NCBI GenBank assembly: GCA_944325825.1
Contig: CALVBP010000004.1
Location: 29,431 to 93,430, forward strand
DNA from: Candidatus Gastranaerophilales bacterium
GTDB taxonomy: Bacteria; Cyanobacteriota; Vampirovibrionia; Gastranaerophilales; Gastranaerophilaceae
Direction of reading: 5' to 3'
Length of the DNA: 64,000 nt
Position numbers and translations under genes: made by a program. How positions within the stretch are numbered: position 1 is the first letter of the stretch; each line of letters opens with the position of its first letter. The notes beneath the pieces are model-generated. The model searched no databases. It had not been told where the DNA came from and saw only the letters and a list, made by a program, of their open reading frames with translations. Below, in pieces: positions 27,589-36,108 of the stretch.

Positions 27589-27616
27589 GTATGAAAAACC
27601 ATTTGGTTTTTCATAC
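27589..27616. repeat. Perfect 13-bp hairpin next to a strong ribosome-site sequence
   Basis: GTATGAAAAACCA pairs perfectly with its complement around TT. On the plus strand GGGGAGGAGG precedes it, and a 14-codon frame from 27591 (MKNHLVFHTTNNVK) has its start inside the stem. It may be a regulatory hairpin or only a repeat end. Confidence 0.45.
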
Positions 27617-27792
27617 TACTAATAACGTCAAATAAAACTGAAACTTGAGGCACTTATGCACAATATCCTACATATGTACTAGAAAGGTTAAAATATTTTA
27701 AGCGGATATCAGCCATGTACTCGACAATTAATCTTTTTTTGGTTATGATTAGACTAACATTAGCCCGAAATAATTTAAAAGGAGAAAAAGAA

Positions 27793-28296
27793 ATGCAAGT
27801 AATATTGAAAAAAGATGTGCAAAATATCGGCGAAGCAGGTGATTTGGTAAATGTTAAAGACGGATATGCCAGAAACTTTCTTATTCCGAAAAATTACGCT
27901 GAAATTGCAACAGAAGGTGCTTTGAAAAACAGAGAACAAAATATTGCGAGAATCAAAGCAAAACAAGAGAAATTACATCAAGAAGCTCTTGCAAAAGCTG
28001 CTGAAATTGAAAAACTCGGTACAATTGAACTTTCAGCAAAAGCAGGTGAAAGCGGTAAGCTCTTCGGTACAATTACAACCAAGAAATTGTGTGAAGAACT
28101 TAAAGCAAAATCTAATATTGAAGTTGATAGAAAGACAGTTTCTCTCAACGCTCCGATTAACAAAATCGGTGAATATACTATGCTTATAAAATTAACCTCT
28201 AAAGTTAAAACTGAATTAAAAGTTATAGTTACAGCTTCTGAAGTTGTTAAAGAATCAATTGAAGAAGAAGTAGCAGAAGAAACAGTTGAAGCATAG
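27793..28296 (+). CDS. rplI: 50S ribosomal protein L9
   Basis: L9 binds 23S rRNA at the base of the L1 stalk. The chain opens MQVILKKDVQNIGEAGDLVNVKDGYARNFLIPKNYA, the family signature, followed by the long connecting helix and the C-terminal domain. The start at 27793 is fixed by AAAGGAGAAAAAGAA just before the ATG; an earlier frame start at 27715 has no ribosome site and adds residues foreign to L9. At 167 residues it is about 20 longer than usual because of an acidic tail (KESIEEEVAEETVEA). rpsF and ssb, common partners, are not next to it. A terminator follows. Confidence 0.95.
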   Translation: MQVILKKDVQNIGEAGDLVNVKDGYARNFLIPKNYAEIATEGALKNREQNIARIKAKQEKLHQEALAKAAEIEKLGTIELSAKAGESGKLFGTITTKKLCEELKAKSNIEVDRKTVSLNAPINKIGEYTMLIKLTSKVKTELKVIVTASEVVKESIEEEVAEETVEA

Positions 28297-28314
28297 TTAA
28301 AAATTCCGTTAATA

Positions 28315-28350
28315 AGACGTGCCGGCTGTGAAAACGGGCACGTCTTTTTT
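28315..28350 (+). terminator. Rho-independent terminator after rplI
   Basis: AGACGTGCC and GGCACGTCT form a 9-bp stem followed by six T residues, 18 nt after the rplI stop. It overlaps the GTG at 28319, an argument against any longer start for the next gene. Confidence 0.9.
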
Positions 28351-28366
28351 AAAGAAAGAGAATAGT

Positions 28367-29413
28367 ATGAAGCTTAAAACAAGATGCTTTCCGTTAGGAG
28401 CATTGCCTTACTCGACAATTCAAACTGCTACAAAAATGATTGCAAAATTTTTTGCTCAAATGCCGTATCTTGCTGTTTTACCTAATCTTTCTGCCGAGGA
28501 TTCAGTTTTAGCGAGAACTTTATGTAATATCCCCGGGATTTCCATTAAAGATACCAGAGTTACATTAAATCTCGGTGATGCTTCATATAAACAAGGAATG
28601 CTTAAGCTTGACAAAGCTTTTAATAATCCCACACCTGCTAATCTCGAACCATTTAAGATAGAGGTGCCTTTTCTTGAGAAATATCTGCAAATTATAAAAA
28701 AGTTTCAATCAGCAAATGCCGTAGTAAATTTGATAGGGCCGTTTACTATATCTCAATTATTGACGGTTGCTGCGGATGAACATGTGCTTGTGGATAAAAA
28801 TTTTAGGAAATTATTTGTTCAATCAGTGTGTGTAAAAGCTTTGTGGATGATTAATAAAATTAAAGAGTATTGCCCGACTACCGTTCCGATAATTGTATTG
28901 GAAGAATCACTGTTTGGACAATTGGGAAATATTAAACGGGAGAATGAAGAAGTAACGGTTGATTTGGTGACAAACATGTTTGCCAAAGTAATTGAAAAAA
29001 TTAAATCGGCAGGCGGGTTAGTTGCTGTTCAGTGTTTGGATAAATGTGATTGGAAGATACCTATTAATGCGGGTGTAGATATTATATCTTTTGATGCTTA
29101 CAACAATTATAATAATTTGACTATAATTCCGGAAAAGTTAATTGAGTTTATTTCCAGAGGCGGAAAAATAAACTGGGGTATTGTGCCAGTAATGACTGAG
29201 GCTATGGTTAGGTCATTAAATATAGATTTTTTGACCAAAAGGTTATTTGGTGCTTTTGAAAACGTAGTAATTTCCGGTGTTCCTGAACGATTTATTTATA
29301 ACTCTTCTCTGGTATCTATCCAGGATAATGTAGATAAACTTCCGGTTCTGTTTGCTGAAAAAGCAATAATACTATCTTCTCAGCTTTCTAAAAGAATCCC
29401 GTTTAAGTCATAG
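28367..29413 (+). CDS. UROD/MetE-like TIM-barrel protein
   Basis: The 348-residue protein has the opening of the uroporphyrinogen decarboxylase / cobalamin-independent methionine synthase superfamily: FPLGALPYSTIQTATKMIAK, MPYLAVLPNLSAEDSV, then VVNLIGPFTISQLLTVAADE, and a late segment VQCLDKCDWKIPINAGVDII that sits where MetE-like enzymes carry a zinc cysteine. It may be a methyltransferase acting on a corrinoid or thiol; the substrate is unknown. The start at 28367 is used because the terminator of rplI covers any upstream start. It overlaps the convergent gene at 29408 by 6 nt. Confidence 0.6.
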   Translation: MKLKTRCFPLGALPYSTIQTATKMIAKFFAQMPYLAVLPNLSAEDSVLARTLCNIPGISIKDTRVTLNLGDASYKQGMLKLDKAFNNPTPANLEPFKIEVPFLEKYLQIIKKFQSANAVVNLIGPFTISQLLTVAADEHVLVDKNFRKLFVQSVCVKALWMINKIKEYCPTTVPIIVLEESLFGQLGNIKRENEEVTVDLVTNMFAKVIEKIKSAGGLVAVQCLDKCDWKIPINAGVDIISFDAYNNYNNLTIIPEKLIEFISRGGKINWGIVPVMTEAMVRSLNIDFLTKRLFGAFENVVISGVPERFIYNSSLVSIQDNVDKLPVLFAEKAIILSSQLSKRIPFKS

Positions 29414-30523
29414 GTTCAGGCTTGCATTATTATCAATAAGAATGGTATTTCTGATAAAGGAATGTGCTATTAAAAGCAGATACGGGTTCATCTCATTTGT
29501 GGCAGAAAGGTTTACTTTTGTTTCATGAACCTCATTAGTTTCTTCTTTTTGGGGAACAACTTCTTCAATGTCAATATTTGTATTCATTGCATGAGAAGAG
29601 CTTTCATCCATAAGGCTTCTTTGAAGTATTTTTTTAGGAAAATTTTCTGTGCAAGTTATAAGGACATCAACTGAATTTGAAGTTGTAAGGGTAAATTCTC
29701 CTTTAATATTCCCAAAATTTTTTGTTTGAATTAGAACTGTAAGTTTGGAATCATTTGAATCCTGTTCTCCTGTATCGGAAGTAATTTCCAGGTCAAACCC
29801 AACCCCTTCATTCAACGGAAGCCATGGAAGATAAAGCATCATTAAACTTTTTAGATTCTGGGCAGGATTACTTGACTCAGCCATTGATATACATGAATTT
29901 ATTATACTTAAAGTTTCCTGTATTTGTTCATTGCTTAAACCTTGTTTTGATGCTGATGCCATAGCTATAATAAGGCTTGCAACGGCTTGCTTGCTGTTCT
30001 GGAGTATTATTTTTGAAACATCACTTAAACTGACCATTCCGCTAAAAAGTAGAGCTATTGTATCTTTTTGTATATTTTGTTGAATGTTTGTAATATTAGG
30101 ATTGGTAGTTGTTTCTGGGCTAGTTGGAGTTGTTTCTCCGAATAATGCTGCAATTGTCTTTTGGTTTTGCAAAAGTTCCTGATTGATATTAGCCATTCCT
30201 AAAGTGCCGCCCATAAGAGGACTGTTCTTATTCTGGGCTGACATAAGAAGCTGCCACATGTTTTCCGGAAGACCAAGCAGATTTTTTATGAATATTGCTC
30301 TATCAAGTCCTGCAAGATAATTCATCTGTAAAGATTGGGTAACATTTTGCAAATTCTGTAGAATATTTTGTGTCGCTTGCTGTTTTAAATCCGTTAAAGA
30401 GGAATTAAGTTCAGGTGCAAAATTATTAACCTTATTATTGTTTTCTATATTTTGAAGCTTTTTTAATAATAATTCGGGATTTTGCAGTCCCATAATTATT
30501 CTGCTTACGCTAAAACCGTCCAT
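29408..30523 (-). CDS. Gln/Asn-rich helical protein, possibly related to flagellar hook-length control
   Basis: The first 210 residues are Gln/Asn-rich and helical (LLKKLQNIENNNKVNN, ATQNILQNLQNVTQSLQMNY). The last 150 include a segment (LTVLIQTKNFGNIKGEFTLT, then VDVLITCTENFPKKILQRSL) with the strand-turn-strand rhythm of the FliK C-terminal domain. That likeness is weak. No signal peptide. Flagellar chaperone genes are 17 kb away. A TATAAT box lies 6 nt before the ATG, so the mRNA is probably leaderless. Best treated as hypothetical. Confidence 0.4.
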   Translation of the reverse strand: MDGFSVSRIIMGLQNPELLLKKLQNIENNNKVNNFAPELNSSLTDLKQQATQNILQNLQNVTQSLQMNYLAGLDRAIFIKNLLGLPENMWQLLMSAQNKNSPLMGGTLGMANINQELLQNQKTIAALFGETTPTSPETTTNPNITNIQQNIQKDTIALLFSGMVSLSDVSKIILQNSKQAVASLIIAMASASKQGLSNEQIQETLSIINSCISMAESSNPAQNLKSLMMLYLPWLPLNEGVGFDLEITSDTGEQDSNDSKLTVLIQTKNFGNIKGEFTLTTSNSVDVLITCTENFPKKILQRSLMDESSSHAMNTNIDIEEVVPQKEETNEVHETKVNLSATNEMNPYLLLIAHSFIRNTILIDNNASLNL

Positions 30524-30556
30524 AAGATTATTATAACAGTATTTTAAGATAAGTCT
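30524..30556 (-). promoter_or_regulatory. Promoter close to the start codon of the 29408-30523 gene
   Basis: On the minus strand, TAGACT, 16 nt, TATAAT (30530-30535) then 6 nt to the ATG at 30523. Transcription should begin at or beside the start codon; no ribosome site fits. Confidence 0.5.
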
Positions 30557-30608
30557 ATTAGGATGGTAAAAGTTTATAGGGAGCTTTTAAACATTCATTA
30601 ATATACAT

Positions 30609-30638
30609 AAAAAAGCACCTTTAATGGTGCTTTTTTTA
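30609..30638. terminator. Bidirectional terminator beside tRNA-Glu
   Basis: AAAAAAGCACC and GGTGCTTTTTTT form a stem with A and T runs on both sides. It lies 4 nt downstream of the tRNA in its direction of transcription. Confidence 0.85.
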
Positions 30639-30641
30639 ATA

Positions 30642-30717
30642 TGGTACCCCCAAGCGAATTCGAATCGCTGTCTACACCGTGAAAGGGTGTTGTCCTAGGC
30701 CTCTAGACGATGGGGGC
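30642..30717 (-). tRNA. tRNA-Glu (anticodon TTC)
   Basis: On the minus strand the gene starts GCCCCCA and ends TGGGGGT-A-CCA, with the CCA encoded. The anticodon stem ACACC/GGTGT holds the loop CTTTCAC, anticodon TTC. The T arm contains GATTCGAATTC. All arms fold. It is followed by a terminator. Confidence 0.95.
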
Positions 30718-30839
30718 TTATCGACAATCTCTATACTATCAAATCAATTTTTAATGTCAAGCAATTTCATTTATTACTTGAATACAATACTTTTTAGTCG
30801 TACAATTAAACCAGAAAATAACTTAAGCGGGAGGCGGAT

Positions 30840-31592
30840 ATGATTAATCGTAAATCCAGAGATGAAATAAAGAGAATGCGGCATGCGGGACATATTGTTG
30901 CTCTTGTGCATCAGGAGATGAAAAAGGTCGTAGAGCCCGGGATTTCTACAAAAGAGCTTGATAATATAGCTATGAAGGTGATTAAATCTAATAAGGCTAT
31001 CCCGACATTTTTAGGATATAACGGTTTCCCGGCAAGTATCTGCACCTCGATTAACGAACAGGTTGTACATGGAATTCCCTCGGAAGATATTATTCTTAAA
31101 GAAGGAGATATAATTGCAATTGATGTTGGCGCAACTTACGGCGGAATGGTGGGTGATAGTGCCTGGTCTTATGCCGTAGGAAAAATCTCTCCTGAAAAAG
31201 AAAGATTAATGAAGGCTACTGAAGAGTCTCTTTACGCAGGAATAGCCAAGATGAGAGCCGGAAATGTTCTTGACGATATTTCAGGCGGAATAGAAGATGT
31301 CGCTAACCGTGAAAAACTCGGAATTGTTCGCCAATACGGCGGGCATGGTGTAGGACATGTTATGCACGAAGATCCGTTCCTCTTTAATTACAGGGTCGGG
31401 GATAAAACTCTTATCAAATCCGGCATGGTAATTGCAATTGAGCCGATGCTAAATCTTGGCTGCGATGATGTTATTGTCCTTGATGACGGATGGACTGTTA
31501 AAACCAAAGATGGCGCACCGTCTGCTCACTTTGAACATACTGTTCTTGCGACAGAAGATGAGCCAATCTTGATGACTACTCTTATGGATTAA
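30840..31592 (+). CDS. map: Methionine aminopeptidase type I
   Basis: This enzyme removes the initiator methionine from nascent proteins. The 250-residue product shows the five metal ligands in their usual settings: IAIDVGATYGGMVGDSAW (two Asp), GGHGVGHVMHEDP (His), IAIEPML (Glu) and FEHTVL (Glu). GGGAGGCGGAT precedes the ATG. In many bacteria map precedes infA; here it is 31 kb away. It is convergent with the next gene, overlapping by 4 nt. Confidence 0.97.
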   Translation: MINRKSRDEIKRMRHAGHIVALVHQEMKKVVEPGISTKELDNIAMKVIKSNKAIPTFLGYNGFPASICTSINEQVVHGIPSEDIILKEGDIIAIDVGATYGGMVGDSAWSYAVGKISPEKERLMKATEESLYAGIAKMRAGNVLDDISGGIEDVANREKLGIVRQYGGHGVGHVMHEDPFLFNYRVGDKTLIKSGMVIAIEPMLNLGCDDVIVLDDGWTVKTKDGAPSAHFEHTVLATEDEPILMTTLMD

Positions 31593-32317
31593 AGTCCGAA
31601 AAGTTTTTCCAACAGAGTTTTTTCCTTTACAGGCTTAAATTCATCTAATGGAACTCTGAGCTGGTTGCCTTGTTTATATTCTTCCCGTTTTACATTTTCA
31701 GGGCTGAAACCAAAGTTTTCTATAACTTTTTCTCTGCTTCTGGTAACACCTTCTTTAATATCAATAACAACAGTATCACCATCGAGCTTTACTGTATAAT
31801 ATTCATCTAAACCGGCCCTTTTAAGCTTCTCCTGTGCACCTTCAAGATTTTCACATGCCTGAAGGTAACTATCATTTTGTGAATTAACCGACTCTCTTGA
31901 AGCCTTAAAATCCTCCTCTGACATATACGCAATTTTTATACCATTTTCCTGTGTATAATTATTTAGCATAACATCATTATATTCTTTTCCTTCGCGTTTA
32001 GCTTCCGCAGGATTTAGCCAATTAATAATATTTGTTGTGGAAGCTTTATATTTTTGAGCAATATCAGTAATAGTACGATAAATAAACTCACCTTTCTCTT
32101 CGTCATAAACATCTATGGTTTTAACCTCTATTGGAGTAATATTATCAAAACTAAAACTGTAACCGCATCTTTCTTTTATATTATTCTGGAATACTTGAAT
32201 TTCTTTGCCATCCAAAATTCCGTTTCGATTTCCTTCATTATCAGCATTTACAGCCCATTGTCTAAGTTTATTTGAACCATCTATGCTAAATAGTGCTAAT
32301 GAGTATCCGTTTGACAT
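31589..32317 (-). CDS. Hypothetical protein with an EF-hand-like loop
   Basis: This 242-residue protein of unrecognised family has a calcium-loop-like element near the N-terminus (NADNEGNRNGILDGKEIQVF, close to D-x-N-x-N-G-x-L-D-x-x-E), then a segment resembling a LysM or sigma-like helix pair (ITDIAQKYKASTTNIINWLN) and a charged C-terminal half. No signal peptide or membrane segment. The ribosome site GAGGAG is good. It may be one of the many lineage-specific EF-hand-bearing proteins; its role is unknown. Confidence 0.45.
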   Translation of the reverse strand: MSNGYSLALFSIDGSNKLRQWAVNADNEGNRNGILDGKEIQVFQNNIKERCGYSFSFDNITPIEVKTIDVYDEEKGEFIYRTITDIAQKYKASTTNIINWLNPAEAKREGKEYNDVMLNNYTQENGIKIAYMSEEDFKASRESVNSQNDSYLQACENLEGAQEKLKRAGLDEYYTVKLDGDTVVIDIKEGVTRSREKVIENFGFSPENVKREEYKQGNQLRVPLDEFKPVKEKTLLEKLFGL

Positions 32318-32467
32318 AAATTTCTCCTCTTTAATGTGTTTATATGTATATAAAGTTTATATCCTTTTTAAAATTGCTTTTTCTGTAAACATTTGTAAAC
32401 TTTACAAAAATTTTTGTGTGTTATAAAATCATATGTAGCTGTTAATATCTTAATCAATGAGGTAAAA

Positions 32468-32710
32468 ATGGATCAAATTGTTAAAATAGCGTGGGAATTA
32501 AACGAAAATACAGATAACCGATATAAATTAGTATACGAAATCGCTGAACTGGCTAAAAAACTGGTTGATGAAACTCAGATGAAAAAAGCCCGAGATGAAT
32601 TCGGTTTCGAAGAAGTTGTACAGGAAAACTCTTATAAAAAGGAAAATCCTGTTGAACACGCTATAATGGTGAAGGCTTCGGAATCTGACGATACAGAACT
32701 TGTCGGATAA
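32468..32710 (+). CDS. rpoZ: Probable RNA polymerase omega subunit
   Basis: The 80-residue protein matches the layout of omega: a first helix, then ENTDNRYKLVYEIAELAKKLVDE (omega has NRF/Y-x-L-V followed by an A-x-R/L-A-x-x-L helix) and, after a longer loop, ENPVEHAIMVKASE where omega has KPV-x-x-A-x-x-E. Omega helps beta-prime fold in RNA polymerase. The ATG at 32468 follows GAGGTAAAA; an earlier frame start at 32414 lacks this. A terminator follows, so it is a single-gene unit. The loop is longer than in cyanobacteria, so the call is moderate. Confidence 0.6.
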   Translation: MDQIVKIAWELNENTDNRYKLVYEIAELAKKLVDETQMKKARDEFGFEEVVQENSYKKENPVEHAIMVKASESDDTELVG

Positions 32711-32735
32711 CAAAGCGTTTGGTTTTAAACTTAAG

Positions 32736-32763
32736 GGAGCCTTCAAAAACGAAGGCTCCTTTT
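32736..32763 (+). terminator. Rho-independent terminator after the omega-like gene
   Basis: GGAGCCTTC and GAAGGCTCC form a 9-bp stem around AAAAAC, followed by TTTT, 25 nt after the stop codon. Confidence 0.88.
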
Positions 32764-32835
32764 ATTATGTAAAAATTTGTTAACAATAAGGCAATTTAAT
32801 TCTTTCAGGGAGTTAATTAGAAAGGAAGGCAGCGT

Positions 32836-32886
32836 ATGAGAAAAAACTGTTACAAAAAACTTATGAATATGAAGTGGGGTTTGTAG
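32836..32886 (+). CDS. Possible 16-residue leader peptide
   Basis: The frame reads MRKNCYKKLMNMKWGL and stops 3 nt before the next ATG. AAAGGAAGGCAG stands 4-11 nt upstream and is a better ribosome site than anything for the following gene, so translation of this peptide may be coupled to it. It may equally be chance. Confidence 0.3.
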   Translation: MRKNCYKKLMNMKWGL

Positions 32887-32889
32887 ATT

Positions 32890-34212
32890 ATGATATGGAA
32901 TGCAGCTAATATATTTTCTACATTAGGTAACCCTAACTCACTTGTGCCGCTTGCTGTTAAAGATTTGTCAGCTACAGCAGGAATGACGGCAGGTTCTTTT
33001 GTTACAGGTAAAGAAGAAGGCGCTGACAGATTTATTGACGAAATAGGAACTGAAGTTATCTGGCTTTTCGGCATTCCGGCTTTTAAATGGCTTTATAACA
33101 ATACTATTTACAAAGCTGCCAATCTCGATTCCAATTTTGATGCCAGAAACCTTAAAAATAAAGAAATTTTTGAAAAAATTAAAGAATACGCTCCAAATGA
33201 GGATATAAAAAAAGAGATTGAAAAAATAGGGGGTAAAAGTAAACTATTTAAAAATATTACAACCGGTAAGTTTTTTGTGGCTACAGGTTTAACAGTTGCT
33301 GCATACTTAGGACTTACTAAAGCAAAACAAAAATACACTGCAAAAAAAATAAGAGCGAATTTAATTAAAGAATATCAAGAATCACAAAAACAAGAAGAAT
33401 CAAAGAAAGCGAAAAATCAACAAGATTTAAAACAGGCAAATCCGGCATTTAAAGGGGCAGGCTCGGTGATTGAATCTTTGGCATTTTCTCCTGTTAAAAA
33501 TATGTATGTTCTGGACGGATTTATTACTGCAACAAGACTTGGAGAATCCAGAACGCCTCAGGAATTTATAGGATATTCCATAAAAGAGGCTATGACCCTT
33601 TGCTTTATGTATTATGCAGGCGGAAAAATTCAGGAACTTTTGGAAAAAAGAGCCGTAAAAAAATTTAATAAAAATATAGGTCTTGATGCCAGAGTATTGG
33701 AAGACCCTGCTTTTAAAAGAGCTTTTGAGGACGGTACTATTGAAAAAGGTCTAAAGGAGTTTGAACAGATTAAGTCTGCAAAAGATGCCGGAAATCTTAA
33801 AAAAGATGCGGTTTCTATGTATGAATTTATACACAAAAATCCCGAAAATTCTGTCGTAAAAGCTGCCAAAAAGTCTGATATTATTAAAATGTTTAAAAAG
33901 ACAGATAAAATTGATACAAGAAAATATATCGATCTTAAAGAATTTGAAGGGGTTTATGATAATATGTCCGGGCTATACAAACAATATAAAGAAGCTCTTA
34001 AAAAAGGTGAAACTTCAGAAAAATTTTTTGCGGGATTGAAGAGACTGAAAAGAGATTCGATTTTAACAAATATCGGGGCTTGTGTTCTGGCTCTGGGTGT
34101 AATAACTCCGGCGCTTATGCTTTTAAAAAGATTTACCGGTAAAAAAGATACGGAATTTGAAACAAAAAGACAAATCAGAGAACAACTGATTAAAGAAGGG
34201 GTAATAGCATGA
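32890..34212 (+). CDS. Lineage-specific membrane protein, function unknown
   Basis: This 440-residue protein has several membrane-like or hydrophobic helices (near 53-65, 125-140, 230-245 and 400-420) and long Lys-rich helical stretches (EYQESQKQEESKKAKNQQDL). The motif NPAFKGAGSV in the middle repeats the FKG/FKA theme of this genome. I recognise no family. It overlaps the next small gene by 4 nt (ATGA), so they are one operon, and both are followed by a strong terminator. The start codon is uncertain by a few codons because no good ribosome site precedes it. Confidence 0.55.
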   Translation: MIWNAANIFSTLGNPNSLVPLAVKDLSATAGMTAGSFVTGKEEGADRFIDEIGTEVIWLFGIPAFKWLYNNTIYKAANLDSNFDARNLKNKEIFEKIKEYAPNEDIKKEIEKIGGKSKLFKNITTGKFFVATGLTVAAYLGLTKAKQKYTAKKIRANLIKEYQESQKQEESKKAKNQQDLKQANPAFKGAGSVIESLAFSPVKNMYVLDGFITATRLGESRTPQEFIGYSIKEAMTLCFMYYAGGKIQELLEKRAVKKFNKNIGLDARVLEDPAFKRAFEDGTIEKGLKEFEQIKSAKDAGNLKKDAVSMYEFIHKNPENSVVKAAKKSDIIKMFKKTDKIDTRKYIDLKEFEGVYDNMSGLYKQYKEALKKGETSEKFFAGLKRLKRDSILTNIGACVLALGVITPALMLLKRFTGKKDTEFETKRQIREQLIKEGVIA

Positions 34213-34460
34213 TAATAAAATTATTCTTTTTATTTATACTTTATATCTTTATAATGCCGGAAGCGGAAGCTTTGCTGGTTTATTCTTATGATGGGGAAGG
34301 AAACCGCCACTATTATCGTGTTGACCCGGCAGATTATCAGAAAAATAAATCCCGGAAGTATGCTCATATCTATGAAACCAAAGGCCCGAGAGGCTGGCGT
34401 TATTATACGAAAGAAGATAGAGATAAGTACTGGGAAAAACGTAAACAAAGAGATTTTTAG
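34209..34460 (+). CDS. Small secreted protein with Tyr/Arg-rich body
   Basis: The 83-residue product starts with a signal peptide (IIKLFFLFILYIFIMPEAEA), then a basic aromatic body (YSYDGEGNRHYYRVDPADYQ, GWRYYTKEDRDKYW). It overlaps the stop of the preceding membrane-protein gene by 4 nt. It is probably exported; the function is unknown. A terminator lies directly after. Confidence 0.55.
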   Translation: MIIKLFFLFILYIFIMPEAEALLVYSYDGEGNRHYYRVDPADYQKNKSRKYAHIYETKGPRGWRYYTKEDRDKYWEKRKQRDF

Positions 34461-34470
34461 ATATTATAAA

Positions 34471-34504
34471 GGGGGACGGATTATTCTAATCCGCCCCCCT
34501 TTTA
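34471..34504 (+). terminator. Rho-independent terminator
   Basis: GGGGG-x-CGGATTA pairs with TAATCCGCCCCC around TTC and is followed by TTTT. It separates the small secreted gene from the convergent gltX. Confidence 0.88.
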
Positions 34505-34520
34505 TGTTATTAAATACTAA

Positions 34521-35999
34521 TTAGACTCCGACAGAATTTTTAATAGCTTTTTTAGCCCTGTTGAGAGAATGTTCTTTTCCTAAAATAGCCAGAGTGGCTG
34601 TCATATCTGCTCCGCATAGTCTGCCGGTTACTGCTGCTCTTATTGCCCACATTGTGAATTTAGGTTTGTAGCCTTTTTCTTTGAAATCTGCTCTGAATTT
34701 TTCCAGTTTTTCGTGCAGATTTTCTTCTGTCCATTCCCAATTTTCAGCTTGCTCAACAAAAGCTTTTAAAACTTCCTGTGATAAATCAGTGTCAATATTT
34801 TCTGCTGCCTTTTCGTCTATTTCTACATTATCTCCGCCGAAGAAATAAGCTACGGCATCAGTGATATCTGATAATAAAGTTAAAGGCTCATAAGTAATTT
34901 CAACCATTCTTGTGTATTGAGTGTCAGTTAATTCTGACAGGTCATATTTTGTAAGATATTTTTTGAGCCTTTCTTTTAAATCTTCAATCGGAAGCATTTT
35001 TATATAATGGCTGTTCATCCATTTCAATTTATCATATTCAAAAATCGAATTGGATGAAGAGATTTCTCCTATTCTAAAATCCTGAGCTATTTCATCAACT
35101 GTTTTGATTTCCTGGCCGTCAGAAGGAGACCAGCCCAATAGAGCAACGAAATTAACAAGTGCGCTTGTCAAATAACCCTGTTCTACAAAATCTGAAACAG
35201 CTGTTGCACCATGTCTTTTTGAAAGTTTACTTCTGTCGGGTGCAAGAATCATGCCTAAATGTCCGAATCTTGGAACTTCAAAACCCAGTGCTTCAAATAT
35301 TAGAATTTGTTTATAAGTGTTTGAAATATGGTCTTCTCCTCTTATAACATGAGTAATTTTCATTAAGGCATCATCAATTACTACTGCATAATTGTATGTT
35401 GGTGCTCCGTTAGATTTCATAATTACAAAATCGCCGATAAGATTTGTATCGACGTGAAGTTTTCCTTTTACTAAATCATCAAATTCAAGAATTGAAGAAT
35501 TATGGAAAGCTTTTTGCGCTTTTGAAACATTGAATCTGATTGCAGGTTTTCTGCCTTCCGCTCTTAACTTAGCTTTTTCTTCTTCAGTTAAATTTTCGCA
35601 TTTTTTTGTGTAAACATAAGCTTTTTTGTTTTTTGCGGCTTCTTCTTTTTCTGCTTCAAGTTCTTCCGGAGTGCAGAAACATTCATATGCAAAACCTTTA
35701 TCAAGAAGTTCCTGAATATATTTTGGATAAATATCAAACCTTTCCGATTGGGTATAAGGTCCGTAAGGTCCGCCTACATCAGGTCCCTCATCCCAATTTA
35801 AACCGAGAGCTTTTAAAGAGTCAAAAATGTTTTTAACATATTCTTGACTTGTTCTTTCGGCGTCAGTATCTTCTATTCTTAAAATAAATTTTCCGTTATT
35901 TTTCTTAGCAAATAAATAATTAAATAAAGCTGTTCTTGCTGTGCCGATGTGGAGATTTCCGCTCGGGGAAGGTGCAATTCTTACTCTAACTTCACTCAT
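34521..35999 (-). CDS. gltX: Glutamyl-tRNA synthetase
   Basis: The enzyme loads glutamate on tRNA-Glu (and on tRNA-Gln where the amidotransferase route is used). The 492-residue class I synthetase has PSPSGNLHIGTART (HIGH motif) at the N-terminus and KLSKRHGA (KMSKS motif) in the middle, with a normal anticodon-binding C-terminus. AAAGGGA precedes the ATG. Its cognate tRNA-Glu lies 4 kb away. No zinc cysteine cluster is seen beyond FCTPEE. Confidence 0.96.
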   Translation of the reverse strand: MSEVRVRIAPSPSGNLHIGTARTALFNYLFAKKNNGKFILRIEDTDAERTSQEYVKNIFDSLKALGLNWDEGPDVGGPYGPYTQSERFDIYPKYIQELLDKGFAYECFCTPEELEAEKEEAAKNKKAYVYTKKCENLTEEEKAKLRAEGRKPAIRFNVSKAQKAFHNSSILEFDDLVKGKLHVDTNLIGDFVIMKSNGAPTYNYAVVIDDALMKITHVIRGEDHISNTYKQILIFEALGFEVPRFGHLGMILAPDRSKLSKRHGATAVSDFVEQGYLTSALVNFVALLGWSPSDGQEIKTVDEIAQDFRIGEISSSNSIFEYDKLKWMNSHYIKMLPIEDLKERLKKYLTKYDLSELTDTQYTRMVEITYEPLTLLSDITDAVAYFFGGDNVEIDEKAAENIDTDLSQEVLKAFVEQAENWEWTEENLHEKLEKFRADFKEKGYKPKFTMWAIRAAVTGRLCGADMTATLAILGKEHSLNRAKKAIKNSVGV

Positions 36000-36108
36000 A
36001 ATAGTCCCTTTCTATGCAGAAAAATTATCCTGCAAATAGGTTAAAAAGTAAAGAGGCAGGTAATATAATACATACAACACAGCAAGATATGTGTTTAAAA
36101 GCGCATGT

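Noticed and set aside
27591..27635. A 14-codon gene after GGGGAGGAGG
   Set aside because: The box is too close to the ATG and the start lies in a perfect hairpin; more likely a structural element, so it is listed only as a hairpin.
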